Shown: positions 33,990 through 42,804, counted from the stretch's first letter. The stretch is DNA of 64,000 nt from Hymenobacter terrenus (GCF_000972495.1 NZ_LATM01000007.1:152655-216654); one strand, 5' to 3'. Translations and numbers: made by a program. The notes: a model not told the origin generated them from the letters alone.

Positions 33990-35228
33990 CTATTTTCCTT
34001 CCGGCACGTATTGCAACACGCTCAGGTGCTCGTCCGTCAGCACTTCGTTGGCCATTTCGCGCAGTTCCGCCGCCGAGATTTTGTTAATCTTTTCAAAAAT
34101 CTCGCTCAGCGGCTCCACGCGGCCCAGGTCCAAAGTGCTTTTACCCAGGAGCTGCATCAGGCCGCTGTTGCTTTCCTCGCTCATGGCAAGCTGGCCCATG
34201 AGTTGGTGCTTGGCCGTGTGCAGCTGGTTGGTGGTGAGCGACTTTTCGCGCAACAGCTTCAGCTCCTTCTGCACCAATCCCAGCGTGCGTTTCACTTGCT
34301 TGCCTTCGGTACCGAAGTAGATGCCGAACAAGCCGGTATCGGTGTAGGGCGAATACGTGCTGTCGATGGTGTAGACGAGGCCATACTTCTCGCGCACCGC
34401 CAGGTTAAGGCGCGAGTTCATGCCCGGACCGCCAAGGATGTTGTTCAGCATGAAGAACGGAATACGGCGCGGGTCGGTCAGCGAATAGGCCGGGCCACCC
34501 ACCAAGCAGTGCGCCTGTGTGATGGGCCGGGTTTCAACCTGAGTTTTGCGCTCATAGCCGCCCACCGGCCGCCGCACCCGCGGCCCCAGCCGGGCCGGCA
34601 ACGGGGCCAGTAGCTTATCGGCCAGCCGCTTCACCTCCTTAAAAGACAGGTTGCTCACCGAGCTGAACACCAGTCGGTCAGTACGCATCTGCTCCTGCAA
34701 AAAGGCATGAAAATCAGCACTCTGAAAGCGGCTCACGCTCTCACGCGTGCCCAGAATGTTGACGCCCAGCGGATGGTCGCCGAACACGACAGTATCAAAA
34801 TCGTCGATAATAGCATCTTCCGGGGCATCCTGGTACATGCTCATTTCCTCCAGAATCACGCCTCGCTCCTTCTCTACCTCACGGCCGGGAAACACGGAAT
34901 TGAAGGTGAGGTCCGTCAACAGCTCAAATGCCCGCTCAAAGTGCGTGCTGAGTAGGGCGGCATAGAAGCAGATTTTCTCCTTAGTGGTGTAGGCGTTCAG
35001 CTCGCCGCCCACGGTTTCGAGACGGTTGAGAATGTGAAACGACTTGCGTTTTTCAGTGCCTTTGAAAGCCATGTGCTCCCAGAAGTGAGCCAGGCCCTGC
35101 TGGTGCGGGGCCTCATCGCGCGAGCCAATATCGAGCAGAAAGCCGCAATGCGCAATTTTAGTGTGCGGTACCTGCTTGTGTAAGAGGCGGATGCCGTTGG
35201 GATATTCGTGAATGTGATAATCAAGCAT
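33990..35228 (-). CDS. M16-family zinc metalloprotease
   Basis: A 412-residue peptidase of the pitrilysin/processing peptidase family. The inverted zinc motif HxxEH is in GLAHFWEHMAFKGTEKR, with the downstream ligand region GGELNAYTTKEKICFYA. The second half (AHCLVGGPAYSLTDPRRIPF, ILGGPGMNSRLNLAVREKYG) is the usual non-catalytic repeat. The substrate is unknown. A promoter-like TACCTTTG box is 8 bases before the start ATG (35228), and the SRA-HNH gene follows after 7 bases, so the protease heads the operon. Confidence 0.92.
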   Translation of the reverse strand: MLDYHIHEYPNGIRLLHKQVPHTKIAHCGFLLDIGSRDEAPHQQGLAHFWEHMAFKGTEKRKSFHILNRLETVGGELNAYTTKEKICFYAALLSTHFERAFELLTDLTFNSVFPGREVEKERGVILEEMSMYQDAPEDAIIDDFDTVVFGDHPLGVNILGTRESVSRFQSADFHAFLQEQMRTDRLVFSSVSNLSFKEVKRLADKLLAPLPARLGPRVRRPVGGYERKTQVETRPITQAHCLVGGPAYSLTDPRRIPFFMLNNILGGPGMNSRLNLAVREKYGLVYTIDSTYSPYTDTGLFGIYFGTEGKQVKRTLGLVQKELKLLREKSLTTNQLHTAKHQLMGQLAMSEESNSGLMQLLGKSTLDLGRVEPLSEIFEKINKISAAELREMANEVLTDEHLSVLQYVPEGK

Positions 35229-35235
35229 AAGTGCA

Positions 35236-35262
35236 CAAAGGTACGAACGTCAGTAGCGCCAA
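35236..35262 (-). promoter_or_regulatory. Bacteroidota-type promoter before the M16 gene
   Basis: On the minus strand TACCTTTG (35236-35243) matches TAnnTTTG perfectly; a TTG (35260-35262) lies 16 bases further upstream, close to the usual -33 spacing. Transcription would start within a few bases of the ATG at 35228. Confidence 0.5.
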
Positions 35263-35325
35263 CTCTGTAGTTCGACTTCGTCAGCAACATTGCCGGACGG
35301 CGCGCACTACGTAGGTCACGCTATT

Positions 35326-36360
35326 CTAACCGGCAAGGGTCGCTAGCAGTTGTCTTACTTCAATGGTATGCGCGCAGCGGAAGTGCCCCAGCGGACAAGC
35401 CCCGTGCCCGTGCAGCCCACACGGCTTGCAAGCCAACGGCTCCGCGGTTTCCACCACAAATGAGACCGGCGAAAGCGGCCCAAACCCGAACGCGGGCACC
35501 GTACTGCAAAAAATAGCCGTCACTGGGGCGCCCACCGCCGAGCACAGGTGCATTGGAGCGGAGTCGTTTACGTAGTTCATTACGGCTCCGCGCATGAGTG
35601 CGGCAGAAGCCAACAGGCTCACTTTACCCGCGAGGTTGGTCACATTTTCGCGCCCACTGGCCGCTACCAGCCGCTCGCACGCCGCCACGTCGGGCGGCCC
35701 CCCCAGCAGATACACGCGCAACCCGGCCGGCAGGGCTGCCAGAAACTCCAGCCACTTTTCCTCCGGATATTGCTTCGTAAACCATACCGAAGTAGGTGCC
35801 AGGCACACGTAAGGGCCGCCCGCCACGAAAGGCGCAACCGCTGCCTTATCCGCCGCCGATGGATACAACCGCGGCTTCGGCAATAAAGAATTATCGAATA
35901 GCCTGCTTACCAATTCTTCATCGGGCGAAGCGTCCAGCAGGCGGAGGTTGCGCGCCACCTCGTGGGTGCCGTCGCCGATGTGGTGGGGCACCCGCCGCGT
36001 GAAAAACCGACTCAGCGGATTTTTAGCAAACCCTACCCGCTCGGGCGCTCCCGAAAAGGCAGCAAGGAAGCCCGTGCTGGCAAAGCGTTGTAAAGTTACC
36101 ACCCGGCCGTACTTGGCAGACCTGATTTGACGCAACAGCTGCCACAAGTTGGCGTATTTGCGGTGCTTCTTGTCCCAAATCAGCACGTGGCGCACATGGG
36201 GATGGCCGGCCAGCAGGCCTTCATTACCGCGGCGCACCAGCACATCCACTGGCGTGGCCGACTCGTGCAGGGCCAGGTGCTCCAGCAGCGCCGTCATGAG
36301 AATAACGTCGCCAATAAAGGCAGTTTGAATGAGCAGGGTAGCAGGTGGCTTAGCAGGCAT
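35326..36360 (-). CDS. glycosyltransferase family 9 (heptosyltransferase-like)
   Basis: A 344-residue relative of lipopolysaccharide heptosyltransferases: TLLIQTAFIGDVILMTALLE at the start, PYVCLAPTSVWFTKQYPEEK in the second domain, and the donor-site region AVMNYVNDSAPMHLCSAVGA. It probably adds a heptose or similar sugar during envelope glycan assembly. It is a second copy beside the gene at 11751-12815, though rather different in sequence. The ATG at 36360 is preferred to the TTG at 36366. A TACTTTCG box (36371-36378, one mismatch) lies upstream. Confidence 0.88.
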   Translation of the reverse strand: MPAKPPATLLIQTAFIGDVILMTALLEHLALHESATPVDVLVRRGNEGLLAGHPHVRHVLIWDKKHRKYANLWQLLRQIRSAKYGRVVTLQRFASTGFLAAFSGAPERVGFAKNPLSRFFTRRVPHHIGDGTHEVARNLRLLDASPDEELVSRLFDNSLLPKPRLYPSAADKAAVAPFVAGGPYVCLAPTSVWFTKQYPEEKWLEFLAALPAGLRVYLLGGPPDVAACERLVAASGRENVTNLAGKVSLLASAALMRGAVMNYVNDSAPMHLCSAVGAPVTAIFCSTVPAFGFGPLSPVSFVVETAEPLACKPCGLHGHGACPLGHFRCAHTIEVRQLLATLAG

Positions 36361-36593
36361 GAGCAACTACGAAAGTACGCCGCACCAACAAGCCCTGTCA
36401 ACTACAACCATCCCCGCTCCGCATGTGGCTGCTACTGCTCTCCGTTTTTTGGTTTTGGGAAAGCGCCTATGTCGCTGCGGACGTTACACATAGCTAACGC
36501 ACCGGCCACGACTGATTAGCAAAAAACAGTCATTAGCTCCACGCAAACTTACTTTGCACGGGACCAATGGCTGTTACACATTTGCTGTTCTCT

Positions 36594-36615
36594 AGCTAAC
36601 CAATCTAGGTTAGCT
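36594..36615. terminator. hairpin at the Lrp/AsnC gene stop
   Basis: AGCTAACC (36594-36601) pairs with GGTTAGCT (36608-36615), loop AATCTA. It includes the stop codon of the leftward Lrp gene at 36605-36607; the flank has few T residues, so it is a weak candidate. Confidence 0.35.
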
Positions 36616-37069
36616 GCGTGGGTCGGTTCACAACTTCTTCGAGCGAAATGAGCGTTTCGGTGCGTTCGATACCATCGATGGGCTGAATCCGGTCGTGGAG
36701 CACATCGCGCAGGTGCTGGGTATCGCGGCATACGAGGCGCGCAAATACCCCATAGGCCCCAGTAGTGAAATGGATACTTACCACTTCAGGAATGTCGCGC
36801 AGTTGATTGACCACGCTGGTGTAAACCGAACTTTTCAGTAAGTATATACCGAGAAACGCGCTAACCCCGTATCCAAGCTTCTGATAATCAATCCGCAGAG
36901 TAGCTCCCTGAACGATGCCGATTTCCTCAAGCCTGGCCATTCGCACGTGCACTGTACCACCCGACACGTTTACCTTACGGGCAATCTCCGTGTACGGCAT
37001 TTTCGCATCCTGAATGAGCAGATTCAGGATATTGCGGTCAGTATCATCAAGTTCGTAATTTCGAGCCAT
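36605..37069 (-). CDS. Lrp/AsnC-family transcriptional regulator
   Basis: A 154-residue protein. Residues 8-55 form the AsnC-type helix-turn-helix (LDDTDRNILNLLIQDAKMPY, EIARKVNVSGGTVHVRMARL); the rest is the RAM ligand-binding ferredoxin-like domain (YGVSAFLGIYLL, GAYGVFARLVCRD). Such proteins bind amino acids and control amino acid metabolism as octamers. The target is not visible. The region upstream is AT-rich and has a perfect TATTTTTG box at 37148-37155 on the minus strand, 79 bases before the start. Confidence 0.93.
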   Translation of the reverse strand: MARNYELDDTDRNILNLLIQDAKMPYTEIARKVNVSGGTVHVRMARLEEIGIVQGATLRIDYQKLGYGVSAFLGIYLLKSSVYTSVVNQLRDIPEVVSIHFTTGAYGVFARLVCRDTQHLRDVLHDRIQPIDGIERTETLISLEEVVNRPTQLT

Positions 37070-37147
37070 ATTTCGCAGAAAGAATTTGAAAAGATTAAAA
37101 AATTAAGGTGTAAAGGTTACCGTTATTGTAAATTTTGGGTTGAATAG

Positions 37148-37155
37148 CAAAAATA
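37148..37155 (-). promoter_or_regulatory. TAnnTTTG box before the Lrp/AsnC gene
   Basis: TATTTTTG on the minus strand matches the Bacteroidota -7 box. No TTG is found at the expected -33 distance, so it is a moderate candidate. The AT-rich leader (37070-37147) fits an Lrp promoter. Confidence 0.35.
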
Positions 37156-37340
37156 TTTGCACCATCTCTCTCGCGTCCTTACATTTGTCATAATCCAAGG
37201 AAAAAGACCACGGTAACAAAGTAGTGGAACAAAGCACGCGATAAATACTGAATATTCGGGTTTGTTGCGGGTTGATTCTTAGAAAAGGCTAATTCCTTTT
37301 GCTACTACCGGGGTCGGATACGAGGAGAAGAGGGGAAAAC

Positions 37341-37411
37341 GAGGCCGCGCATCTGGGTGGGTGCGCTCCTCACATTAGTAAGAGGCGGCCTCTGGGTGGG
37401 GGCCGCCTCTT
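37341..37411. ncRNA. two tandem hairpins with identical ten-base loops
   Basis: Hairpin 1: GAGG..GCGCA (37341-37351), loop TCTGGGTGGG (37352-37361), TGCGC..CCTC (37362-37371). Hairpin 2: AGAGGCGGCC (37381-37390), the same loop TCTGGGTGGG (37391-37400), GGCCGCCTCT (37401-37410). Both lie between the stop of the DsbD-like gene and the Lrp gene start, both leftward. The second hairpin alone would be a good terminator for the DsbD-like gene. The rest of 37070-37472 holds no gene. Identical loops suggest a loop-binding protein, an antisense pairing, or a small structured RNA on either strand; type is a guess. Confidence 0.35.
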
Positions 37412-37472
37412 CGTGCTTAAAATCGTTTGTGGCAATCAGCTATTAGTACTATTATGTCAATCAACTGTTTAC

Positions 37473-39701
37473 TCAACGGGAAGCTACTGGCTCACGCTGA
37501 TTGTGGAACTGCTTCAGCCCAGCCTGTAGAAAAGCGTTAAACTGCGCTATATCAGGCTCGTAAGCAATGGGGGTAACCAAGGGTTTGTTAGTGGCATCAT
37601 CGGGGTCAAGCAGTACGTAGTAAGGCTGGGCATTGAAGCCGTAGCGGGTTATCTGCAAGTCCGCATTTTGCTTGCCCAGCGTTGTTTTAATCTGGTGGTC
37701 GCGGGGCGAGGTATACCACTCCTTCTGGGGAAGCTCGGTCTTGTCATCCACATAGAGCGCCACTACCACGTAATCGTTGCGCAGGCGTTGGAGCACCTGC
37801 GGGTCGCTCCACACGGTTGCTTCCATCTTACGGCAATTGACGCAGGCATGGCCCGTGAAATCGATAAAAATTGGCTTGTTCTGCGCACGGGCGCACCGCT
37901 TGGCCTGCTCTAGGTCGAAATAACCATTGAGATTGTGGGGCAGCTCTAGAAAATCACCGAAGCGCGGCGCCTCGCACTGCTGACTTGCGGTAGCTACACT
38001 GGTGCCACCACCCAAACCGACCGAATTACCATTGCCAGCCGCGGCCAGCGAAAAATCGTGCTTGCTCTGGGGTGGCAGGTAGCCGGCCAGCAGCGGCAGT
38101 GGCGCACCAAATAGGCCCGGCACCAGATACACCGTAAAGGCGAAGGCTGCCACGGCCATCAGCAGGCGGCCTACGCTAAGATGGTCAAGCGGCGAGTCGT
38201 GCGAGAGGCGAAACTTACCGAGCAGGTAGAAACCTAATAGGGCCGAGAGCACAATCCACAGCACGATGTACACGTCGCGGTCGAGCAGATGCCAGTGGTA
38301 AGCCAAGTCGGCAGTGCTCAGGAACTTCAGGGCCAGCATCAGCTCTACGAAGCCCAACACCACCTTCACCGTATTTAGCCAGCCGCCGGAACGCGGCAAG
38401 CTTTTCAGCCACGATGGGAAAATAGCGAATAGCGTAAATGGCAGCGCAAATGCCAGCGAGAAGCCCAGCATACCCACAATAGGCGTAATCCGTTCGCCCC
38501 GCGCGGCGAGACTCAGGATGCTGCCCACGATGGGAGCAGTGCAGGAAAATGACACCACCACCAGCGTAAGGGCCATGAAAAAAATGCCCGCCCAGCCCCC
38601 TTTGTCGGCCTGGGTATCTACAGTGTTCACGATTTTATGGGGCAGGGTGATTTCGAACAATCCCAAAAATGACAGGCCAAACACAACGAATACGGCGAAG
38701 AATATCAGGTTCGGCAGCCAGTGTGTACTGATGAGGTTGGGGCCATCTTCCCCCAATAACACTGATACCAGCACGCCCATCAGCACGTAAATAGCAATGA
38801 TGCTGGCGCCATACACTAGGGCTTTAAGGATGCCGCGCTGCCGGCTGTCGTTGCCACTGGTGAAGAGCGAAACCGTCATGGGCACCATTGGAAATACGCA
38901 GGGCGTGACTAGAGCCGCCAGCCCAAAAGTGAAAGCCAGAAAGGCAAAGCTCCACAAGCCACCAGCCTTACCAACCGGGTTTTCAGGCAACTGAACGGGG
39001 GCTGGCGTGGGAGCCACCTCGGCACCATTAGCCGCCCCAACCGCTGTGCTAGCAGGAGCAGCAGATGTGGTAGCAGCAGCTACCTGCGCCGACGAGTCGG
39101 CAGAAATTGCCTTGGGGGCCGGAGTTACTACCGGTACAGCTCCGGGCTCCGCCACGGCTACCGAAGTTGGAGTAGCCGCAGGCTTCACTGCGCCGGTTGG
39201 CTTGGTCGGGGCTGCCGCGCTCGCCACCGTTAGCGGACCGAAGCGCAGTGTTTCGTTGCCGGGCACACAACGGCCGTCCACGTCGGTGCAACTTTGGTAG
39301 TCGGCCTCGGCGGTGATGGTGAGGGGGCCGGGTTGCAATACTTTGATGCGCTGGCGGAGTTGGCCGGTTTTTTCCCAAAAGGCTACTTCGCCTTTGAAAA
39401 CCTCGTCCTGCTCGTGGTGCGACTTGATGGATTGTAGCTTACCTACCAGCGCGTAGGCAGGGCTCGGCTTGAATTTCAGGGTAAATACCACCGGCCCGAC
39501 CTCATCACTGAAATCTGATGCATATAAATGCCACTTGTCGTCGATGCGGGCATTAACAATTAGCTCCAGCTCCTCGCCTACCTTGGCCGTGGGCTGGCTC
39601 AGGGCCGTGCTCAGGTGGGTGGGGGTTAGAATCTGGGCAACTGCGGGCAAGGTTAAGCCCAACCAGAGTAACAAAAATTTAACTATTGAAGAGTTCTTCA
39701 T
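37473..39701 (-). CDS. DsbD-like thiol:disulfide reductase
   Basis: A 742-residue membrane protein. Signal (LLLWLGLTLPAVAQ), then an N-terminal periplasmic domain (LSQPTAKVGEELELIVNARI, WHLYASDFSD) with YQSCTDVDGRCVPGNETLRF, an Ala/Pro/Val/Thr-rich linker, a CcdA/DsbD-like membrane part of eight to nine helices (FAFTFGLAALVTPCVFPMVP, SFSCTAPIVGSIL) and a C-terminal thioredoxin domain with FIDFTGHACVNCRKMEATVW (CVNC). It carries electrons from the cytosol to the periplasm for disulfide reduction and cytochrome maturation. The ATG at 39701 is preferred to a GTG at 39716. The gene is divergent from the CorC-like gene. Confidence 0.92.
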   Translation of the reverse strand: MKNSSIVKFLLLWLGLTLPAVAQILTPTHLSTALSQPTAKVGEELELIVNARIDDKWHLYASDFSDEVGPVVFTLKFKPSPAYALVGKLQSIKSHHEQDEVFKGEVAFWEKTGQLRQRIKVLQPGPLTITAEADYQSCTDVDGRCVPGNETLRFGPLTVASAAAPTKPTGAVKPAATPTSVAVAEPGAVPVVTPAPKAISADSSAQVAAATTSAAPASTAVGAANGAEVAPTPAPVQLPENPVGKAGGLWSFAFLAFTFGLAALVTPCVFPMVPMTVSLFTSGNDSRQRGILKALVYGASIIAIYVLMGVLVSVLLGEDGPNLISTHWLPNLIFFAVFVVFGLSFLGLFEITLPHKIVNTVDTQADKGGWAGIFFMALTLVVVSFSCTAPIVGSILSLAARGERITPIVGMLGFSLAFALPFTLFAIFPSWLKSLPRSGGWLNTVKVVLGFVELMLALKFLSTADLAYHWHLLDRDVYIVLWIVLSALLGFYLLGKFRLSHDSPLDHLSVGRLLMAVAAFAFTVYLVPGLFGAPLPLLAGYLPPQSKHDFSLAAAGNGNSVGLGGGTSVATASQQCEAPRFGDFLELPHNLNGYFDLEQAKRCARAQNKPIFIDFTGHACVNCRKMEATVWSDPQVLQRLRNDYVVVALYVDDKTELPQKEWYTSPRDHQIKTTLGKQNADLQITRYGFNAQPYYVLLDPDDATNKPLVTPIAYEPDIAQFNAFLQAGLKQFHNQREPVASR

Positions 39702-39913
39702 TTCTACAAACATCACGTGCTGTTTCCCGGCAACTCTTCCGGAACTGAAAAAGGTCGCCCCTCGTTACAGAACCCGTTCCAGTGACTTCGGAAGAGCCTG
39801 TTGCCAGGGGCCGCGCCAACTTACACGCGCTTCCTGCCACAAAACTACGGGTGTCGATACCACAAACTGCGGCCCCAAAAGTTCATCGGCCCAACCACCT
39901 GCGCCAAACTGCG

Positions 39914-39921
39914 TACTTTTG
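39914..39921 (+). promoter_or_regulatory. TAnnTTTG box before the CorC-like gene
   Basis: TACTTTTG matches the Bacteroidota -7 box; the CorC-like gene starts 45 bases downstream. No TTG at the -33 position. Confidence 0.4.
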
Positions 39922-39965
39922 AGGAATAAAGGCCCCCCGACCGAACGCGTCACGGAGCCGCCGAC

Positions 39966-41300
39966 ATGGGTTTAAAAATATTATCCACCGTTTTACTGGT
40001 TCTGGTAAACGGATTTTTTGTGGCCGCCGAATTCGCGCTGGTCAAGGTGCGCCTGTCTCAGATTGAGTTGCGCGCCAAAGAAGGCAACCGTCTGGCTCGT
40101 CTTACCCTCAGCATCTTGCAAGACTTGGAGGCCTATCTTTCCGCCTCGCAACTCGGCATCACGCTGGCTTCGCTGGGCTTGGGCTGGATTGGCGAGAGCG
40201 TGGTGGCGTCCATCATTCTGGCCGCTGTGCACGCCCTCGATTTGAACGTGACGCCCGAATTGGCTCACCAAATTGCCTTACCGGTGTCGTTTGCCACCAT
40301 CACGGTACTACACATCGTCATCGGCGAGCAGGCCCCTAAAATGCTGGCCATTCAGCGGCCCGAGGCCCTGAGCATCGCCATTGCCCTACCACTGCGGGTA
40401 TTTTACATCATCAGCTATCCATTTATTTGGATACTGAACAAGCTTTCCGGCTTGGTATTGCGAATCTTTGGGGTTGACTCGGTACACGCTTCCGAAGCGC
40501 ATACCTCTGACGAGCTCCGCATTCTGCTGGACCAAAGCAAGGAGAGCGGCGAAATTCAGGACTCGGAGCATGAATTGATTGAGAATGTGTTCGAGTTCAA
40601 CGACCGAATGGTGAAGCAGATTATGGTGCCCCGCACCAAGCTCTCGGCCCTGGACGTGAATGCGCCGGCAGACCAGATTCTGGACATCGTTTTCAACGAG
40701 GGTTACTCGCGCATGCCAGTTTACGAAGGCAACATCGATAACATCGTGGGCGTGCTGAACGTGAAGGACCTGCTGCCCATCATCCGGCGGCAGGAGCCAG
40801 TAGAGCTGGCCCGCATCATGCGGCCGCCCTACTTCGTGCCCGAAACCAAGAAAATCAATCGCCTGCTGCGGCAGTTTCAGCGCAAGCACATCGTGATGGC
40901 CATTGTGAGCGACGAGTTCGGCGGGGTGTCCGGCATCGTCACCATCGAAGACATCATGGAAGAGCTTGTAGGCGAAATCCAGGACGAGTACGACAACGAA
41001 GTGCCGGTGGTAGAGAAAGTGGCCGAAGACGAGTACCGCGTCAACCCCGCCACGCCCATCTCCGACGCCAACGAATACCTCCCCTTCCCCTTGCCCGAAG
41101 GCGAAGACTACGAAACCGTGGGCGGCCTGCTCAACGTCATCTACGGCAGCATCCCCGAAGTAGGCGACGTGGCCGTGCTCGACCCCTACGAATTCCGCGT
41201 GCTGCAACGCTCACGCCGCGCCGTGGAATTGGTGCAGCTCCGTGTCACGACTATGGCCGAGCGCGCCGAGCCTCGCGGAGAACTGGGCGACGAGATGTAG
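39966..41300 (+). CDS. CorC/HlyC-family membrane protein with CBS domains
   Basis: A 444-residue protein: DUF21/CNNM transmembrane domain with four helices (LVLVNGFFVAAEFALVKVRL at the start), two CBS domains (QIMVPRTKLSALDVNAP, GVLNVKDLLPIIRRQ, FGGVSGIVTIEDIMEELVG) and a C-terminal CorC_HlyC transport-associated domain (DYETVGGLLNVIYGSIP). Members are linked with Mg, Co or Na transport or with control of it; older names such as haemolysin are misleading. The start is ATG at 39966. It stands alone, with a promoter-like box upstream. Confidence 0.95.
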   Translation: MGLKILSTVLLVLVNGFFVAAEFALVKVRLSQIELRAKEGNRLARLTLSILQDLEAYLSASQLGITLASLGLGWIGESVVASIILAAVHALDLNVTPELAHQIALPVSFATITVLHIVIGEQAPKMLAIQRPEALSIAIALPLRVFYIISYPFIWILNKLSGLVLRIFGVDSVHASEAHTSDELRILLDQSKESGEIQDSEHELIENVFEFNDRMVKQIMVPRTKLSALDVNAPADQILDIVFNEGYSRMPVYEGNIDNIVGVLNVKDLLPIIRRQEPVELARIMRPPYFVPETKKINRLLRQFQRKHIVMAIVSDEFGGVSGIVTIEDIMEELVGEIQDEYDNEVPVVEKVAEDEYRVNPATPISDANEYLPFPLPEGEDYETVGGLLNVIYGSIPEVGDVAVLDPYEFRVLQRSRRAVELVQLRVTTMAERAEPRGELGDEM

Positions 41301-41319
41301 TCCTCTTCCTATCAAACCT

Positions 41320-41904
41320 TTACTGTTTGGCCTGGCCGCCCACCCTTGCAGCAAGGGTTGCAAGAGCCGCTTGGGCCTTTCTGTCCGGCTCGAAGCGCCG
41401 CCTGCCAGTTGAACTACCTAGCAACAAAGTCTTAGCAGGGCTGCGCAGGTAGGCCAGCGTCTGGGCCGGAGTTAAGTATGCTTCAATACGGGTTAGTAAG
41501 GATTTCCCTTTGGGCTCGGTAAACAATACCCGTGCGGTTGGTAAAGGCACTAGCTGACCAGTAAGACCCAGCAGCAGTGTATCAGCGGGAAATGCTACGG
41601 CACCAGGAGCTACTACCGAGAGGTGAAACAGACCGTAGCGAGGTACCTGCGCGGAGTCGCGTACTGTTATATCCAATTCGGCATATTGGCCAGTTGGCCC
41701 TATAAGCAGCTGAGGCAGTAAGAAGTACTGCATCACGCTTGGTCCTACGTACATTTCCTGCACAGCGCGGCCAGACGGGCCAGCGGGCACGCTACTACTA
41801 CCAGCCGCCAGTCCACTGGCCCCCATTGTAGTGCACGCACCTAACTCAACCGCAGCCAGTCCGGTGGCTACTACCCAGCAAAGAACAGCAGTCCGTTGCC
41901 TCAT
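41320..41904 (-). CDS. exported protein of unknown function (lipoprotein pair, second gene)
   Basis: A 194-residue protein with a hydrophobic signal ending in VELGACTTMG, a plausible lipobox. The mature part contains EMYVGPSVMQYFLLPQLLIG and a beta-strand-rich middle (VPRYGLFHLSVVAPGAVAF), ending in a basic tail. No family is recognised. Its ATG (41904) overlaps the stop of the upstream lipoprotein gene by 4 bases (ATGA), so the two are translated together. The VYFGPT/MYVGPS similarity near the N-termini suggests distant paralogy. Confidence 0.65.
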   Translation of the reverse strand: MRQRTAVLCWVVATGLAAVELGACTTMGASGLAAGSSSVPAGPSGRAVQEMYVGPSVMQYFLLPQLLIGPTGQYAELDITVRDSAQVPRYGLFHLSVVAPGAVAFPADTLLLGLTGQLVPLPTARVLFTEPKGKSLLTRIEAYLTPAQTLAYLRSPAKTLLLGSSTGRRRFEPDRKAQAALATLAARVGGQAKQ

Positions 41905-42422
41905 AATAATAAATTTCCTTTGAAGAGCTTGGGTGCCATATAATAGCTTCGAGCTACCACGGAGTCGCGGGTGAGGAGATTCACTACATGGGTATTACCA
42001 GACGTAGCCCGGCCCACGTAACGCACATTGAACTCGCCGCGGTGCCCACGTAGCAAGGCCAGTTGGGCTTCCCCCGGCAATGCCCGCCGCTCCACTACTT
42101 GCCACACGCTATCCGGTTCAACCAACGCCTGAAGATTGGCAGGTACTGGTGGCATTGCCAAGCCCAAATACACGGTTTCAGCGTCTTTACCAGCTACAAT
42201 TCGGTGCAAGGGCTGGTTAAAGCGGGGATGAAAGTTGAAGCGCCGCTCATAAGAAGCTGTAGTTTCTTTATTCGGCTTCTCCTCACGAGTACCATCCGGC
42301 AACTTATATACCGCCGTAGGCCCGAAATAAACGGTCCGGCTTTGGGTCCGGGCTTGCTGACAACCAGCCAGCAGCCCCAAGTTTAAAAACAGTGTGACCC
42401 AGCTATTGAAACGATAATTCAT
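41901..42422 (-). CDS. hypothetical lipoprotein (lipoprotein pair, first gene)
   Basis: A 173-residue protein with lipoprotein signal (LFLNLGLLAGCQQ). The mature part shows SRTVYFGPTAVYKLPDGTR, a Glu/Lys-rich stretch, and further strands (NFHPRFNQPLHRIV, HRGEFNVRYVGRAT). No family is recognised. It is coupled by a 4-base overlap to the second gene, and is preceded by a hairpin terminator that ends the TRL-like gene. The ATG at 42422 gives the signal peptide at the N-terminus. Confidence 0.65.
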   Translation of the reverse strand: MNYRFNSWVTLFLNLGLLAGCQQARTQSRTVYFGPTAVYKLPDGTREEKPNKETTASYERRFNFHPRFNQPLHRIVAGKDAETVYLGLAMPPVPANLQALVEPDSVWQVVERRALPGEAQLALLRGHRGEFNVRYVGRATSGNTHVVNLLTRDSVVARSYYMAPKLFKGNLLL

Positions 42423-42443
42423 TGAATTGCTTGACTTTTTTAC

Positions 42444-42479
42444 ACTAAAAAGCCGGAGCATTTGCCCCGGCTTTTTAGT
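42444..42479. terminator. hairpin terminator after the TRL-like gene
   Basis: ACTAAAAAGCCGG (42444-42456) pairs with CCGGCTTTTTAGT (42467-42479), loop of 10 bases, with A and T runs built in. It separates the leftward TRL-like gene from the lipoprotein pair. Confidence 0.85.
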
Positions 42480-42525
42480 TAGCTGAAGCGGACCAGAATC
42501 AGGTTGGCTCCATTACAGCATGTAA

Positions 42526-42804
42526 TTATTCTCCCGTTACCGTCGTGGTGAACTGCTGGTAGATGAAGAGCACGTTCGAATGCTTTATGTCTACCGTCGA
42601 CACGCGGGTAATACCAGCCTTTTTAGCAGCTGTCTGAATGGAAGCATCTCCTCCAAAGGAAAGAACACCTAAGTACACATCAGCCGAAGCCGTACCTACT
42701 TTAGTACCAATCGGGTTGCTTGACACAGCAACTGGTAGGGTGATAGAGCAAGAAGACAGTATGAACGATACACCGGCTGCAGCGAAAAGGAGAACTTTTT
42801 TCAT
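42526..42804 (-). CDS. TRL-like small lipoprotein
   Basis: A 92-residue protein with lipobox FILSSCS (cysteine near residue 19). The mature part, LPVAVSSNPIGTKVGTASAD, FGGDASIQTAAKKAGITRVS and TVDIKHSNVLFIYQQFTT, matches the pattern of the TRL-like family, so called because of genes near leucine-tRNA. The function is unknown; it is an outer envelope lipoprotein in several bacteria. Start ATG at 42804. The promoter candidate TACCTTCG (42890-42897) with TTG at 42921-42923 lies upstream. Confidence 0.82.
   Translation of the reverse strand: MKKVLLFAAAGVSFILSSCSITLPVAVSSNPIGTKVGTASADVYLGVLSFGGDASIQTAAKKAGITRVSTVDIKHSNVLFIYQQFTTTVTGE

Noticed and set aside
40386..41207. 273-residue minus-strand frame inside the CorC-like gene
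   Set aside because: His/Val-rich antisense shadow; the plus strand has all family motifs.
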